32,486 bases of DNA from Acidimicrobiaceae bacterium. Its GTDB lineage: Bacteria > Actinomycetota > Acidimicrobiia > Acidimicrobiales > Aldehydirespiratoraceae. The notes beneath the pieces are model-generated. The model did not search any database. It saw nothing but the letters and a program-made list of their open reading frames with translations, and was not told the DNA's origin. The translations under genes and the position numbers were made by a program. Below are positions 7,793 to 16,042 of this stretch, piece by piece. Within the stretch, counting starts at the first letter, position 1; the number at the start of each line of letters is the position of its first letter. The stretch lies in assembly GCA_018699415.1 (NCBI GenBank), contig JABIQM010000281.1, forward strand, positions 1-32,486, in the 5' to 3' direction.

Positions 7793-8393
7793 AGGGCCGA
7801 CTTCCGAAGAAGCCTCGGTACGCCGACAACGGCGACGGATGCGGCGACTCGATCACAACGTGGCGACTTTGGTCTATGAGGAAGGTCTTCTTGCGAGCGG
7901 ATGAACCCCACAGAACGAACACCACCCGATCTGATTTGCGGCTGACCGCGCGAATGACCTCATCGGTAAAGACCTCCCATCCTCTCCCCTGGTGACTTGC
8001 AGCTTCACCGGACCGCACCGTGAGGGACGTGTTGAGGAGGAGGACTCCCTGGCGAGCCCAGTGCTCGAGGTTGCCGCTGAGAGGGATCGATACTCCGAGA
8101 TCTGTCTCCATCTCCTTGTAGATATTGGCCAATGACGGCGGCACCCGAACACCGGCACACACGCTAAAGCACAGCCCGTGAGCCTGCCCAGGGCCGTGGT
8201 AGGGGTCCTGCCCGAGGATGAGGACCTTCACCTCTGCGTAGGGGGTGAGGTGCATCGCAGCAAACACCTCGTCGTGAGGTGGGTACACCTCGTGAGCAGA
8301 GCGCTCAGCCTCGACGAACTCCCAAAGTTCGGTCCAGTACGGCTTATCGAACTCTGTCCGTAGAACCGCGTCCCAGTCTGTCGTGGGTGTCAC
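7710..8393 (-). CDS. ung: Uracil-DNA glycosylase, family 1
   Basis: It removes uracil from DNA to start base-excision repair. The active-site motif GQDPYHGPGQAHGLCFSV holds the water-activating Asp63. The C-terminal HPSPLSAYRGFFG holds the catalytic His185; most members have HPSPLSAHRG, so one His is replaced by Tyr here. The uracil-recognition stretch VLLLNTSLTVR is also clear. At 227 residues the length is normal. The start is a GTG (8393) preceded by a loose AGGG. The 3' end overlaps the convergent pseudouridine synthase gene by 83 bases. Confidence 0.96.
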   Translation of the reverse strand: MTPTTDWDAVLRTEFDKPYWTELWEFVEAERSAHEVYPPHDEVFAAMHLTPYAEVKVLILGQDPYHGPGQAHGLCFSVCAGVRVPPSLANIYKEMETDLGVSIPLSGNLEHWARQGVLLLNTSLTVRSGEAASHQGRGWEVFTDEVIRAVSRKSDRVVFVLWGSSARKKTFLIDQSRHVVIESPHPSPLSAYRGFFGSRPFSRANAALVEAGREPVDWRLEPPQGNQ

Positions 8394-8405
8394 GCTTGGA
8401 CCCTA

Positions 8406-8435
8406 GCCAGCGAGCGCCAGCGAGGGCCAGCGTGT
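8406..8435. repeat. Three 10-bp tandem repeats in the ung / DUF4916 gap
   Basis: GCCAGCGAGC, GCCAGCGAGG and GCCAGCGTGT follow one another with exact 10-base spacing. They share GCCAGCG and lie between two divergent start codons (8393 and 8490). The one-helical-turn period could present a protein-binding site. It may also be a chance replication slip in G+C-rich DNA. Confidence 0.45.
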
Positions 8436-8489
8436 GGGCTGGACCCTGCGGTCCCCGCCCACTCGATGGTGAGGTGCGAAACTGCGCTC

Positions 8490-9026
8490 GTGTCTGACAT
8501 CACTGAGACTGATACGACCTGGTTGAGCCAGTCTGATCTGGAGACCGTCCGCGGACGGGTGCCAATGGTTTACGTTGATGCTGTGCCGGTTCGAGTCGAC
8601 TCGGCAGGTGAGGTGACCCATGTTGGTCTGCTTCTTCGTGCCATGCCTGACGGCACGGTTAGTCGTGCCCTTATCACCGGTCGAGTCTTATTTGGCGAAC
8701 GGATCAGGCACGCCCTTCTGCGTCACGTCGAAAAGGATCTTGGGCCTTTTGCGTTGCCGCGACTTCCTACCAACCCCGCGCCTTTCACTATTGCCGAATA
8801 CTTTCCCGACCCTGATGTCTCGGGCTTTCACGACCCACGTCAGCACGCTGTGAGCCTCGCCTATGTGGTCCCTATTGATGGAGATCCTGAACCGGCCCAT
8901 GATGCGCTTGACCTCGCATGGGTTACCCCCGCGGAGGCTGATTCCGACGAGGTTCGGGCTGAGATGACCGGTGGTCATGATCGTCTCCTACGGCTCGCCC
9001 TTGCCCACACAGGGCGACTTCCCTAA
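8490..9026 (+). CDS. DUF4916 / NUDIX-hydrolase-like protein
   Basis: The protein matches the actinobacterial DUF4916 family, which has a NUDIX-like fold of unclear substrate. Recognisable blocks are WLSQSDLETVRGRVPMVYVD near the N-terminus, VGLLLRAMPDG, SRALITGRVLFGE, RHVEKDLGPFALP, FTIAEYFPDP, and the late HDPRQHAVSLAYVVP followed by ALDLAWVTPAEA. A canonical NUDIX box with its RExxEE helix is not evident, so hydrolase activity is uncertain. GTG at 8490 (178 residues) is preferred over the GTG/ATG frame extension to 8466, since family similarity starts just after it. It is divergent from ung and 66 bases ahead of the MenJ-like gene on the same strand. Confidence 0.75.
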   Translation: MSDITETDTTWLSQSDLETVRGRVPMVYVDAVPVRVDSAGEVTHVGLLLRAMPDGTVSRALITGRVLFGERIRHALLRHVEKDLGPFALPRLPTNPAPFTIAEYFPDPDVSGFHDPRQHAVSLAYVVPIDGDPEPAHDALDLAWVTPAEADSDEVRAEMTGGHDRLLRLALAHTGRLP

Positions 9027-9092
9027 CGCTTTCGCCTAGGTCACGCCGCACGCGTGCCGCTATCGGCTCGCGATCAGGCAGGCTATGGGCAT

Positions 9093-10313
9093 ATGGAGCA
9101 TCGGGATATAGCCGTGATTGGCGCTGGTCCGGCTGGCGCAGCGGTGGCGATACAGGCTGCGCGCCAAGGGGCCCGGGTAGTCGTGTTTGACAAAGCTCCT
9201 CGCGGGCGCGACAAGGTGTGCGGTGACGGCCTCACCCCGCGCGCCATTACTGCTCTTCACGAGCTTGGGATTGCGCTGGATGACGCGCATCTCATCGAAG
9301 GTTTGCGCATGATTGCCAACAAAACGGAGCGGGAACTCCCGTGGCCGGCGGGGGGGTTATTTGCTCCTCACGGTGCGGTGTGGCCACGCCGTCGCCTCGA
9401 TGCATATCTGGTCGCCGCGGCTGAAGAGGCTGGCGCCGAAGTCATCTGGGAAACTGAAGCGCTCCCCGTGTTTGATGACGACGGGTCTGTCATTGGTGTT
9501 GAGGCCGACGGCGCCCGTTGGATGGCGGACTTGACCGTGGCTGCCACTGGTGCACCGGGGGCTGTCGCAAAAATGCTGGGCACCGGTCGTGTCGAAGGCG
9601 AACCGTTTGGTCTTGCCATACGGACCTATGCCGAGTCTCCCCGCCATGCCGATCGACACATCGAAGCGTGCCTGACCCTTCGAGATGAGCACGGCACGCC
9701 CGTGCCCGGCTACGGCTGGATGTTTCCGGCCGGCGATGGCACCGTCAACATCGGTGTCGGCGCGCTGTCGACCATGAAGGGTTTCAAGAAACTCAACCTC
9801 AACAGTCTCCAAGACAGCTATCGCTCACTCGTACACGAGTCCTGGGAACTCGGCCCTGATCTTGAGAAGCCCCGGGCATGGCGGCTTCCCATGAGCGCCC
9901 AGCGCCGGCATGGCAAAGGCTGGGTGGCTGTCGGTGACGCAGCCGGCCTCATCAATCCGATGAATGGTGAGGGCATTGACTATGGGCTTGAGTCTGGGAT
10001 GTTGATCGCAGACCTGTTCACTGCTGATCCAACGACTGCTCCCGACGAGTACGACCGTCTTCTCGGCGAACGGTTTGACAGCTTCCTTCGCACTGGTCGC
10101 CGTTTCTCATTCTTGATTGGCCATCCACGTATCTTGCGGTCCGGCCTTCGTTTTGCAGTCGGTACCGAGGCAATTGCCAACCTCACGCTGCAAGTCATGG
10201 GCAATCTGGTCGATGCCGATACGCCCGGGGCTGCGGGTCGCGTTGTTCGGGTCGCTGACAAGACTTTGGCGCTGGCCGAGCCGCTGCTGCGCCGGACCCG
10301 CGCCGCAGGCTGA
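9093..10313 (+). CDS. menJ: Geranylgeranyl-reductase-family flavoprotein, probable menaquinone reductase MenJ
   Basis: This FAD enzyme family reduces isoprenoid double bonds. The N-terminal FAD-binding motif is IAVIGAGPAGAAVA, followed by DKVCGDGLTPRA. Mid-protein PGYGWMFPAGDGTVNIGVGA and the second FAD motif GWVAVGDAAGLINPMNGEGI are characteristic of the geranylgeranyl-reductase group. The combination, and the C-terminal stretch around MGNLVDADTPG, resemble mycobacterial MenJ, which saturates one isoprene unit of menaquinone; that comparison is from memory. MenB lies 2 kb upstream. ATG 9093 (406 residues) places the FAD motif at the N-terminus; an in-frame GTG at 9054 adds 13 unneeded residues. 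Another possibility is a lipid or phytyl reductase. Confidence 0.8.
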   Translation: MEHRDIAVIGAGPAGAAVAIQAARQGARVVVFDKAPRGRDKVCGDGLTPRAITALHELGIALDDAHLIEGLRMIANKTERELPWPAGGLFAPHGAVWPRRRLDAYLVAAAEEAGAEVIWETEALPVFDDDGSVIGVEADGARWMADLTVAATGAPGAVAKMLGTGRVEGEPFGLAIRTYAESPRHADRHIEACLTLRDEHGTPVPGYGWMFPAGDGTVNIGVGALSTMKGFKKLNLNSLQDSYRSLVHESWELGPDLEKPRAWRLPMSAQRRHGKGWVAVGDAAGLINPMNGEGIDYGLESGMLIADLFTADPTTAPDEYDRLLGERFDSFLRTGRRFSFLIGHPRILRSGLRFAVGTEAIANLTLQVMGNLVDADTPGAAGRVVRVADKTLALAEPLLRRTRAAG

Positions 10314-10318
10314 GCGTG

Positions 10319-10717
10319 CTAGCGCGCCAATAGCTCGGTCAGTTCGTCCAGAGACCGCACGATGGTCTCAACAGAGCACTCAATCATCAGGTTGACGATT
10401 TCGTCGTCGAACCGGCGACGCCAGTCAGTGTGGAGCCCGATAACCCGTTTGCCGATGCCGATCGCGTAGCCGATCTCCCATGCGGTGCCGTCGTCGGTTG
10501 TGATGCCGTTGAGTGACGCAACCACGAGATCGCAGCGGTCGAGACCACCGACATCGTTGTGGAAGATAGTTTCGACATTGTGGGTCGTCTTGGGCGGATT
10601 ATCCCGGTGGGGCAAGAATGTCTGGTATCCGGCGGCAACGACGGTGGCATCAACCTTTTCTATCCACCAGCGTTCTCCTTCATCGAACAGTGGACCAGCA
10701 ATGTAGGCGTAAGGCAT
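10319..10717 (-). CDS. Nucleoside 2-deoxyribosyltransferase-family protein
   Basis: The family transfers or hydrolyses deoxyribose of nucleosides and nucleotides. The N-terminal YIAGPLFDEGE and the later DRCDLVVASLNG, DDGTAWEIGYAIG and GKRVIGLHTDWR are the typical substrate loops, with the Glu of AWE as candidate nucleophile. At 132 residues it is of usual size. It sits convergent to the MenJ-like gene with five bases between stops. Salvage or nucleotide-pool cleaning is likely; the exact base is unknown. Confidence 0.9.
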   Translation of the reverse strand: MPYAYIAGPLFDEGERWWIEKVDATVVAAGYQTFLPHRDNPPKTTHNVETIFHNDVGGLDRCDLVVASLNGITTDDGTAWEIGYAIGIGKRVIGLHTDWRRRFDDEIVNLMIECSVETIVRSLDELTELLAR

Positions 10718-10776
10718 GAATCATTCTTACCTAGGTCAGACCGGCTGTGGGTCGAAGTTCGACAGAAGCCACGAAC

Positions 10777-12090
10777 TCACAGACTCAACGAGCCGAGCAC
10801 GCGATCGAGGTAGGCGTTGCTGAATCTTCCTTCAGGGTCCGCTACTGATCGTGCTGCTTGGAACCGATGCCAGTCTGGATAAAGGGCGGCGAGAGACTCA
10901 GCCGTCTCATTGTGGAGCTTGCCCCAGTGCGGGCGGCCACCATGGGCTCGAGCAATGGACGCGATGTTTGCGAAGTACTCGTCGTGAGAAGTGCCCTGAT
11001 ACACATGAGCGGCGATGTAACCGCTCTCGCGTCCGTGAGCCGTCGAGAGGGGCACGTCATCACCGGCCGTGGCGCGCACCTCGATAGGGAAGATGATGGG
11101 CGCGGCCAGAGACCTGGCCATGGCGTTCACCTCGCGGACGGCGTCCGGTATTGCATCGAGCGGCAGCGACCACTCGGTCTCATAAAACTTGACCATTCTT
11201 GGCGTTGTGAAGACATCAAAAGACCGATCGGTGTACTCCCGATGTCCGCCAGAGGCATCAATGACCTTGCTCACCTTGGACACCAAGCCCGGCCAGCGGC
11301 GGACGAGCCGGCAGAGCACATCGAAGCCGATGTTCTCCAAAAGAATTTTGTCCCGTACATAGCCAACGCGAGACAACGGTGCTCGGGGTTCGTCTGTGCG
11401 GTGGTTGGTCTTTGTCATCGCGTTCTGGGAACCCGGCAACATGAAGAACTCGAAATGGTCAACGGTGTCGACCCTCTCTTGCCAACTAGTGAGCACGTCT
11501 TCGAGAGGTTCGCTCTGTTCGATGGCATGAAGTCGAAACGATGGCACCGTTTGAAGTGTGACCCGGGAGATCACACCGAGGGCGCCAAGTGACACTCGAG
11601 CGTTGGCGAAGATCTCGGAATGATTGTGCGCATCGATGTCACGAGATTCGCCGAGCGGATCAACAAGTCTCAGACCCGTGACTTGACCGCCAAAGCCGGT
11701 AAAGGCGAGCCCTGTACCATGTGTGCTCGTGCTGATCGCCCCGGCAAGTGACTGTTTGTCGATGTCGCCCATGTTGGCCAGTGCGAGTCCATGGCTATCC
11801 AACACCCGATTGAGCGCTCTGATGGTAATACCAGCCCCGACAGTGACGCTCCCGCTTTCACTGTCCAGATGATGGATCTGGTCGAGGTCGTGGATGGTCA
11901 CGTGCGTATCGTCGGTGGCGGCAGCAGCAGTGAAGCTGTGGCCAGCCCCCATGACCCGTACCCGCTGGTTGGTCGCGGCCGCCGCCGCAATGGTGGCGCC
12001 CAACTCGTCCTCAGATGAGGGCCGGGCGATCTCAATGGGCCGGAAGCGCTGGTTTCTCGCCCAGTTGCTGACATGCGGTCGCTTGGCCAT
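10777..12090 (-). CDS. FAD-linked oxidase of the D-arabinono-1,4-lactone oxidase / alditol oxidase family
   Basis: It is predicted to oxidise a sugar alcohol or aldonolactone using covalently bound FAD. The N-terminal PCMH-type FAD domain includes VRVMGAGHSFTAAA; His51 matches the residue that carries FAD in this family. GDIDKQSLAGAISTSTHGTG is the second FAD contact. The C-terminal ALO domain ends with the family motif PHWGKLHN (~residues 395-400). The ATG at 12090 overlaps the stop of the upstream aldolase gene as TAATG, a classical translational-coupling arrangement. Length (437 aa) fits AldO/ALO enzymes. It is the last gene of the ald operon. The substrate cannot be read from sequence. 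Confidence 0.9.
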   Translation of the reverse strand: MAKRPHVSNWARNQRFRPIEIARPSSEDELGATIAAAAATNQRVRVMGAGHSFTAAAATDDTHVTIHDLDQIHHLDSESGSVTVGAGITIRALNRVLDSHGLALANMGDIDKQSLAGAISTSTHGTGLAFTGFGGQVTGLRLVDPLGESRDIDAHNHSEIFANARVSLGALGVISRVTLQTVPSFRLHAIEQSEPLEDVLTSWQERVDTVDHFEFFMLPGSQNAMTKTNHRTDEPRAPLSRVGYVRDKILLENIGFDVLCRLVRRWPGLVSKVSKVIDASGGHREYTDRSFDVFTTPRMVKFYETEWSLPLDAIPDAVREVNAMARSLAAPIIFPIEVRATAGDDVPLSTAHGRESGYIAAHVYQGTSHDEYFANIASIARAHGGRPHWGKLHNETAESLAALYPDWHRFQAARSVADPEGRFSNAYLDRVLGSLSL

Positions 12091-13079
12091 TACCAATGTC
12101 TCAGATCAATGGGCAATCGCTCCAGCACGTCGTCGCCATCCACGAGCCACATCTCCTCGTGGCGGGCGACGGTTGGATCAAGATGGGCGGGGTCGAGTCG
12201 TACACGCTGGTCGAGTTCAAGGTCTACTCCTTCACCGGCGGTGAGGGTGGTGTGTTCGTCGCTGCAGTAGAGCACCTCTCCACCGGCCCACGACGGGTTG
12301 CCATGGTCCATACCGAGCGCTTTCAGACCGGCGTTGGCCACGGCCCATCCTTTGGGGTTCAACGACAGGATCGAGCACTCCACGTGCACCGCCTGACGAA
12401 ACGGCAGGTCAAGGGACGCGTATTGTGTGTCGCCGAGCAGAAACGTGCCGGCTTGGATTTCGTTGGCCCACGTGTTGGTGTCGTACGTGCCGGTGCCGCC
12501 GCCCGAGACGAGTTCGCCACCAACCGCGTCAGCGGCCCGGAGAAGCTTGCTCATGGAATGTTCGACCTTGGAGATGCGCTCAGCGCGGTCGCGAACCATC
12601 ATCAGATGTCCCTCGTAGCCCATGACTCCGCGGACATGCATTCCGGCGGCCCGTGCTTGGTCAGCGAGGCGCCCAGCATCGTCGGGGCTACAGCCACAAC
12701 GGGGAAGGCCGACGTCGACGTCGATCAGCACGTTGAGTATGCCAACTGCGGCCGCTCGGGCGATTCCTTCGCTGCTGTCAACGGCGAGAGTAACGTTCGC
12801 TTCAACCGCGGCAAGCCGCTTGAGTTGGTTGCGATCGAGAACCTCGTTGGCAAGCAGGAGATCTTCACCCAGCCCGGCCAACGCCATTCCCTCCACCTCT
12901 CGCACGGTCGCACAGGTGAAGGAGCTATGGCCGGCCGCGACGAGCCGATGAGCGAGGGCCGTGCACTTGAAGGCTTTCACGTGTGGACGCAGCTTCGCCC
13001 CCGGCAAGGTGATGCCGATGGTGGCGATGTTGTGGTCGAGTGCGGTTCGTTCGACGACGAGTGCTGGAGTTGGGATCAC
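12090..13079 (-). CDS. Fold-III PLP enzyme, D-threonine aldolase-like
   Basis: The family splits D-beta-hydroxy-amino acids into glycine and an aldehyde, or dehydrates D-serine, in the cytoplasm. The N-terminal alanine-racemase-type barrel has TPALVVERTALDHNI, then LRPHVKAFK, whose first Lys (residue 35) should bind PLP. Near the C-terminus is PAHLDPTV, an H-x-D pair (codons about 12185-12177) matching the divalent-metal site of D-threonine aldolase rather than the H-x-C of D-serine dehydratase. The start is uncertain. GTG 13079 puts the family sequence at residue 3. A TTG at 13160 would overlap ald by 47 bases. It is coupled to the ALO-type oxidase by TAATG. Confidence 0.85.
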   Translation of the reverse strand: MIPTPALVVERTALDHNIATIGITLPGAKLRPHVKAFKCTALAHRLVAAGHSSFTCATVREVEGMALAGLGEDLLLANEVLDRNQLKRLAAVEANVTLAVDSSEGIARAAAVGILNVLIDVDVGLPRCGCSPDDAGRLADQARAAGMHVRGVMGYEGHLMMVRDRAERISKVEHSMSKLLRAADAVGGELVSGGGTGTYDTNTWANEIQAGTFLLGDTQYASLDLPFRQAVHVECSILSLNPKGWAVANAGLKALGMDHGNPSWAGGEVLYCSDEHTTLTAGEGVDLELDQRVRLDPAHLDPTVARHEEMWLVDGDDVLERLPIDLRHW

Positions 13080-13113
13080 GTCCGAACCGTAGTCCGAACG
13101 CCACCTATCGGCT

Positions 13114-14241
13114 TCAGCCGTAGACGATCTCGATCGCCCTCTCCGGTTCCACGTACTCAAGTCCCTGGGCGTCGGCGACGTGATTTTCGGTGATCATTCC
13201 CCCACAGACATTCAGACCACCCAGGAGGTGCTGATCGGCAAGCAGAGCGTCACGAGGCCCACGGTCCGCGAGCGAGAGGGTGAACGGAAGGGTTGCGTTG
13301 TTGAGGGCGTAGGTGGATGTGCGCGGTACTCCACCAGGCATGTTCGCCACGCAATAGTGAACAACGTCATCAATCACATATGTCGGCTCTGCGTGGGTAG
13401 TGGCTCGTGATGTCTCGAAGCACCCGCCTTGATCGATGGCTACGTCTACGAGCACAGACCCGGGTTTCATGGCCTTCACCATCTCGGCAGTAACGAGCTT
13501 GGGGGCAGTCGCGCCCTTCACCAGCACAGCGCCGACAACGAGATCTGCAGCGAGCACGGCCTCTTCGAGGGACGCCGTTGTCGAGTAGACGGTTTCGAGT
13601 TCGGCGCCAAAACGACGGGCAAGACGCTCGAGTACCTCAAGGCTTCGGTCCAGGACCGTGACCTGGGAGCCAAGGCCAATCGCCATCTCGATGGCATTCT
13701 CTCCGACCACTCCCCCACCGATGACGACGGTACGAGCGGACGGCACGCCGGGGACGCCGCCAAGCAGCAATCCGGCACCACCGTTCGGCGCCTCCAGGCA
13801 GTGGGCGCCAGCTTGGATGGACATTCGACCAGCCACCTGGGACATGGGGGCCAGGAGGGGGAGGCCCCCATGCCCATCGGTGACTGTCTCATAGGCGATA
13901 CACGTGGCACCGCTCGTGATGAGATCTTCGGTTTGTGGCACGTCGGGGGCCAAGTGCAAATAGGTGAAGAGAGTCTGGTTCGAGGAGAGCAGGGCGCGCT
14001 CAGAAGCCTGTGGTTCCTTGACTTTCACGACCATTTCAGCGCTGTTCCATACATCGGCAGCGGTGGCAGCAATACCGGCACCGGCTTGGGAATACACGGA
14101 ATCAGGGGCTCCGATGCCAGCACCGGCAGTTGTCTCGACGGTGACCTGATGGCCATGTGCGACCAGTTCACGGACTCCAGTTGGGGTCAGGCCTACCCGG
14201 CGCTCTGCGACTTTGACTTCTTTCGGAACACCGACGTGCAT
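13114..14241 (-). CDS. ald: Alanine dehydrogenase
   Basis: This NAD-dependent enzyme interconverts L-alanine with pyruvate and ammonia. Some actinobacterial forms also reductively aminate glyoxylate to glycine. With the ATG at 14241 (375 aa) the known catalytic residues fall where expected by the mycobacterial numbering I recall: Arg15, Lys75 (VKVKEP), His96 (LFTYLHLA) and Asp270 (DVAIDQGG). The nucleotide-binding loop is [12 protein letters not shown] (~172-183). The N-terminal signature [20 protein letters not shown] is complete, so the longer frame to 14298 is rejected. It is divergent from an Lrp/AsnC regulator and heads an operon with the aldolase-like and ALO-like genes. Confidence 0.97.
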   Translation of the reverse strand: MHVGVPKEVKVAERRVGLTPTGVRELVAHGHQVTVETTAGAGIGAPDSVYSQAGAGIAATAADVWNSAEMVVKVKEPQASERALLSSNQTLFTYLHLAPDVPQTEDLITSGATCIAYETVTDGHGGLPLLAPMSQVAGRMSIQAGAHCLEAPNGGAGLLLGGVPGVPSARTVVIGGGVVGENAIEMAIGLGSQVTVLDRSLEVLERLARRFGAELETVYSTTASLEEAVLAADLVVGAVLVKGATAPKLVTAEMVKAMKPGSVLVDVAIDQGGCFETSRATTHAEPTYVIDDVVHYCVANMPGGVPRTSTYALNNATLPFTLSLADRGPRDALLADQHLLGGLNVCGGMITENHVADAQGLEYVEPERAIEIVYG

Positions 14242-14330
14242 TGTTCGCCAACTTTTTCTTGTTCTAGGGTACTCCACGCACGATACGGCGAATCTCAATA
14301 CTGGTTCCTGCGTATGTGCTGCTTATAGGC

Positions 14331-14336
14331 TAAAAT
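14331..14336 (+). promoter_or_regulatory. Candidate -10 box of the Lrp-type regulator gene
   Basis: TAAAAT lies 46 bases before the GTG start and directly abuts the inverted repeat at 14337. No good -35 box is seen at 16-18 bases upstream, so the promoter is tentative. Confidence 0.35.
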
Positions 14337-14355
14337 GGTGCATGATCCGTGCACC
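14337..14355. promoter_or_regulatory. Candidate operator: perfect inverted repeat in the ald / Lrp divergent promoter
   Basis: GGTGCA and TGCACC form a perfect 6-bp inverted repeat with a 7-base centre. It begins just after the candidate -10 box, where the transcription start of the regulator would lie, so binding there would suggest autorepression. TGCATG occurs at 14339 and again at 14358, 19 bases apart, which would suit a multimeric Lrp-type protein. The assignment is inference. Confidence 0.4.
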
Positions 14356-14381
14356 TCTGCATGCTTTATCGGAGTATTCCT

Positions 14382-14849
14382 GTGAGACTCGAACTCGATG
14401 CCACCGACCGCGCCATCATCGCCGAATTGCAGCGAGATGGCCGGGCCACCCATGTCGCGCTGGCGGACCTCGTGCACTTGTCGCCCTCGGCATGTTTGCG
14501 GCGAGTGCGCCGTCTCGAGGACGAAGGCGTGATCTCCGGCTATGTCGCTCGTCTTGATCGCGAGGCTGTGGGGCTAGGCACCACGGTTTTTATCGAGATC
14601 TCCCTGAATAGTCAGAACGAGGATCTGCTCGACGAGTTCGAGAATGCCGTCCGTCAGGTACCCGAGGTGGTCAGCTGCTACCTGATGGCTGGCAACTCTG
14701 ACTATCTAGTAAAGGTCGCTGTTGCTGATGTTGCCGATTACGAGCGCATCCACCGCACCCACATGGCCCGGCTTCCTGGTGTGGCGAACCTGCGCTCGAG
14801 TTTCGCCCTTCGAGCCGTGGCCGAGGATGCCCCTATCGTTGTTCGCTAG
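14382..14849 (+). CDS. Lrp/AsnC-family transcriptional regulator, probably AldR-like
   Basis: It has an N-terminal winged helix-turn-helix (~residues 5-60, LDATDRAIIAELQRDGRATH then LSPSACLRRVRRLEDEGVI) and a C-terminal RAM ligand-binding domain (~70-140, with the family motif VVSCYLMAGNSDYLVKV). GTG 14382 is chosen because GGAG lies seven bases upstream; earlier in-frame codons add no domain sequence. It is divergent from ald, the layout of mycobacterial aldR/ald, so control of ald by an amino acid such as alanine is the natural inference. Its last codons overlap the convergent MFS gene by four bases. Confidence 0.93.
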   Translation: MRLELDATDRAIIAELQRDGRATHVALADLVHLSPSACLRRVRRLEDEGVISGYVARLDREAVGLGTTVFIEISLNSQNEDLLDEFENAVRQVPEVVSCYLMAGNSDYLVKVAVADVADYERIHRTHMARLPGVANLRSSFALRAVAEDAPIVVR

Positions 14850-16036
14850 ATTCTCCGCGGGAGGGCCGATGCGGCGCACGCCGTTGCGAGACACGCTGCA
14901 GCAAGAACGAAGTAGAAGACCCAGAATGGTCCGGCCAACAAGATCACGGCCGCCAGGCCTGGAGCGACAAACGACGATGTCTCTCGCCACGACGAAAAGA
15001 CCGTAGTCATCGCGATGCGCTCTCGTGGCTTCACTGTGCGCATGAACGGGATATTGCCGAGCACATCCAGCCAGGAAGCGCCCCATGCGGCGGTGATCCA
15101 GAAGACCACGCCGATGGCCTGAGCATCACCAATGACGCCAAGGGCGACCAGCGATATCGCCATGAGAACGAATCCGGCCATGATCACGAATCGTGTCGAT
15201 GTGTGATCCGTGAGCCAGAGGACCGTGGGGCTCAGGATCAGCAATACCGCGACGGCTGACACGATTCCACCAGCGGTCCAGGTCGGCAGCCCTGCCTCCA
15301 CGGTGTAGAGCGGCGCGTAAATGAACAATGACGCCCAGAACGTGCCTCGGACCACGGTGATGAGATACGCGATCCGAAGGTATCTCTGTCGGAAGTAGCG
15401 CGGCACGTTCTGCAGCGGGTTCGGTGCCTTCGATCTCGGCGTCGAGAGCACTGGGTTCGTGCCCATTCGCAACACCCAGAAGTACGTGAGTGCGACGACG
15501 GCGCATACGATGGCGACGAGGAATGGAAGGCGGTCGTCCACCTCGGTATAGAGAAGGATTGACACCATCGGGCCGATGGTCCAGGCCACGCCGTTATGCA
15601 TCATCCGCCGCGATTCGTTGCGGCGCAGTTCACGTTTGTCGATGTAGTCCATGATGAACAAGGACATACAAACGGTGAAGATCGCCGCCTCAGTTGCGAC
15701 CAATCCCATGGCGATGGGGATGAGCGCGTCCCGCTCGCTTAGAACGACCAGGTTGGCGACGACAATGCAAGACATGCCAAGGGTGACTACCCAACGCCGG
15801 GCCATCCAACTCTCAAGCGTGCCGACGTTGAGCGTGGCGAACAGTGCTACAAGCGAACCAGCGAAATACGCGTACGTGACGGCTTCCTTGGACCCGAGCA
15901 AAGTGAACGCAGCGAGCGGTAACACGGTGACCGTGATCGATCGCCCTAGGCCCTCAAGCCCACTGAGTCGCGACAGCGGCCAACCGTAGTCATCGCGAAC
16001 AATCTGATGAATCGCATGTGGTCGATGCAGGAGCAC
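14846..16036 (-). CDS. Major facilitator superfamily (MFS) transporter
   Basis: This 396-residue membrane protein has about 12 predicted hydrophobic helices. They start near residue 30 (SITVTVLPLAAFTLLG) and continue to the C-terminal PFWVFYFVLAAACLATACAA. Between helices 2 and 3 lies WMARRWVVTLG, a weak version of the MFS loop motif. A basic central loop (~residues 200-235, SKAPNPLQNVPRYFRQRYLR) separates the halves. The start is a GTG at 16036, six bases after the YbaK stop, so it is likely cotranscribed. The substrate is unknown. Confidence 0.82.
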   Translation of the reverse strand: MLLHRPHAIHQIVRDDYGWPLSRLSGLEGLGRSITVTVLPLAAFTLLGSKEAVTYAYFAGSLVALFATLNVGTLESWMARRWVVTLGMSCIVVANLVVLSERDALIPIAMGLVATEAAIFTVCMSLFIMDYIDKRELRRNESRRMMHNGVAWTIGPMVSILLYTEVDDRLPFLVAIVCAVVALTYFWVLRMGTNPVLSTPRSKAPNPLQNVPRYFRQRYLRIAYLITVVRGTFWASLFIYAPLYTVEAGLPTWTAGGIVSAVAVLLILSPTVLWLTDHTSTRFVIMAGFVLMAISLVALGVIGDAQAIGVVFWITAAWGASWLDVLGNIPFMRTVKPRERIAMTTVFSSWRETSSFVAPGLAAVILLAGPFWVFYFVLAAACLATACAASALPRRI

Positions 16037-16042
16037 GCGTCG

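Noticed and set aside
10751-10763. Palindrome GTCGAAGTTCGAC upstream of the deoxyribosyltransferase gene, considered as an SOS (LexA) box
   Set aside because: Actinobacterial SOS boxes have TCGAAC, four bases, GTTCGA. The halves here are fused with one base between them, so it does not fit.
12096-13193. Long open frame (365 codons) on the + strand
   Set aside because: It is the mirror of the D-threonine-aldolase-like and ald genes on the other strand, whose family motifs are clear; the + frame has no recognisable domain.
13429-14328. 299-codon + strand open frame
   Set aside because: Antisense to ald, where catalytic residues match at expected positions; high G+C creates such frames.
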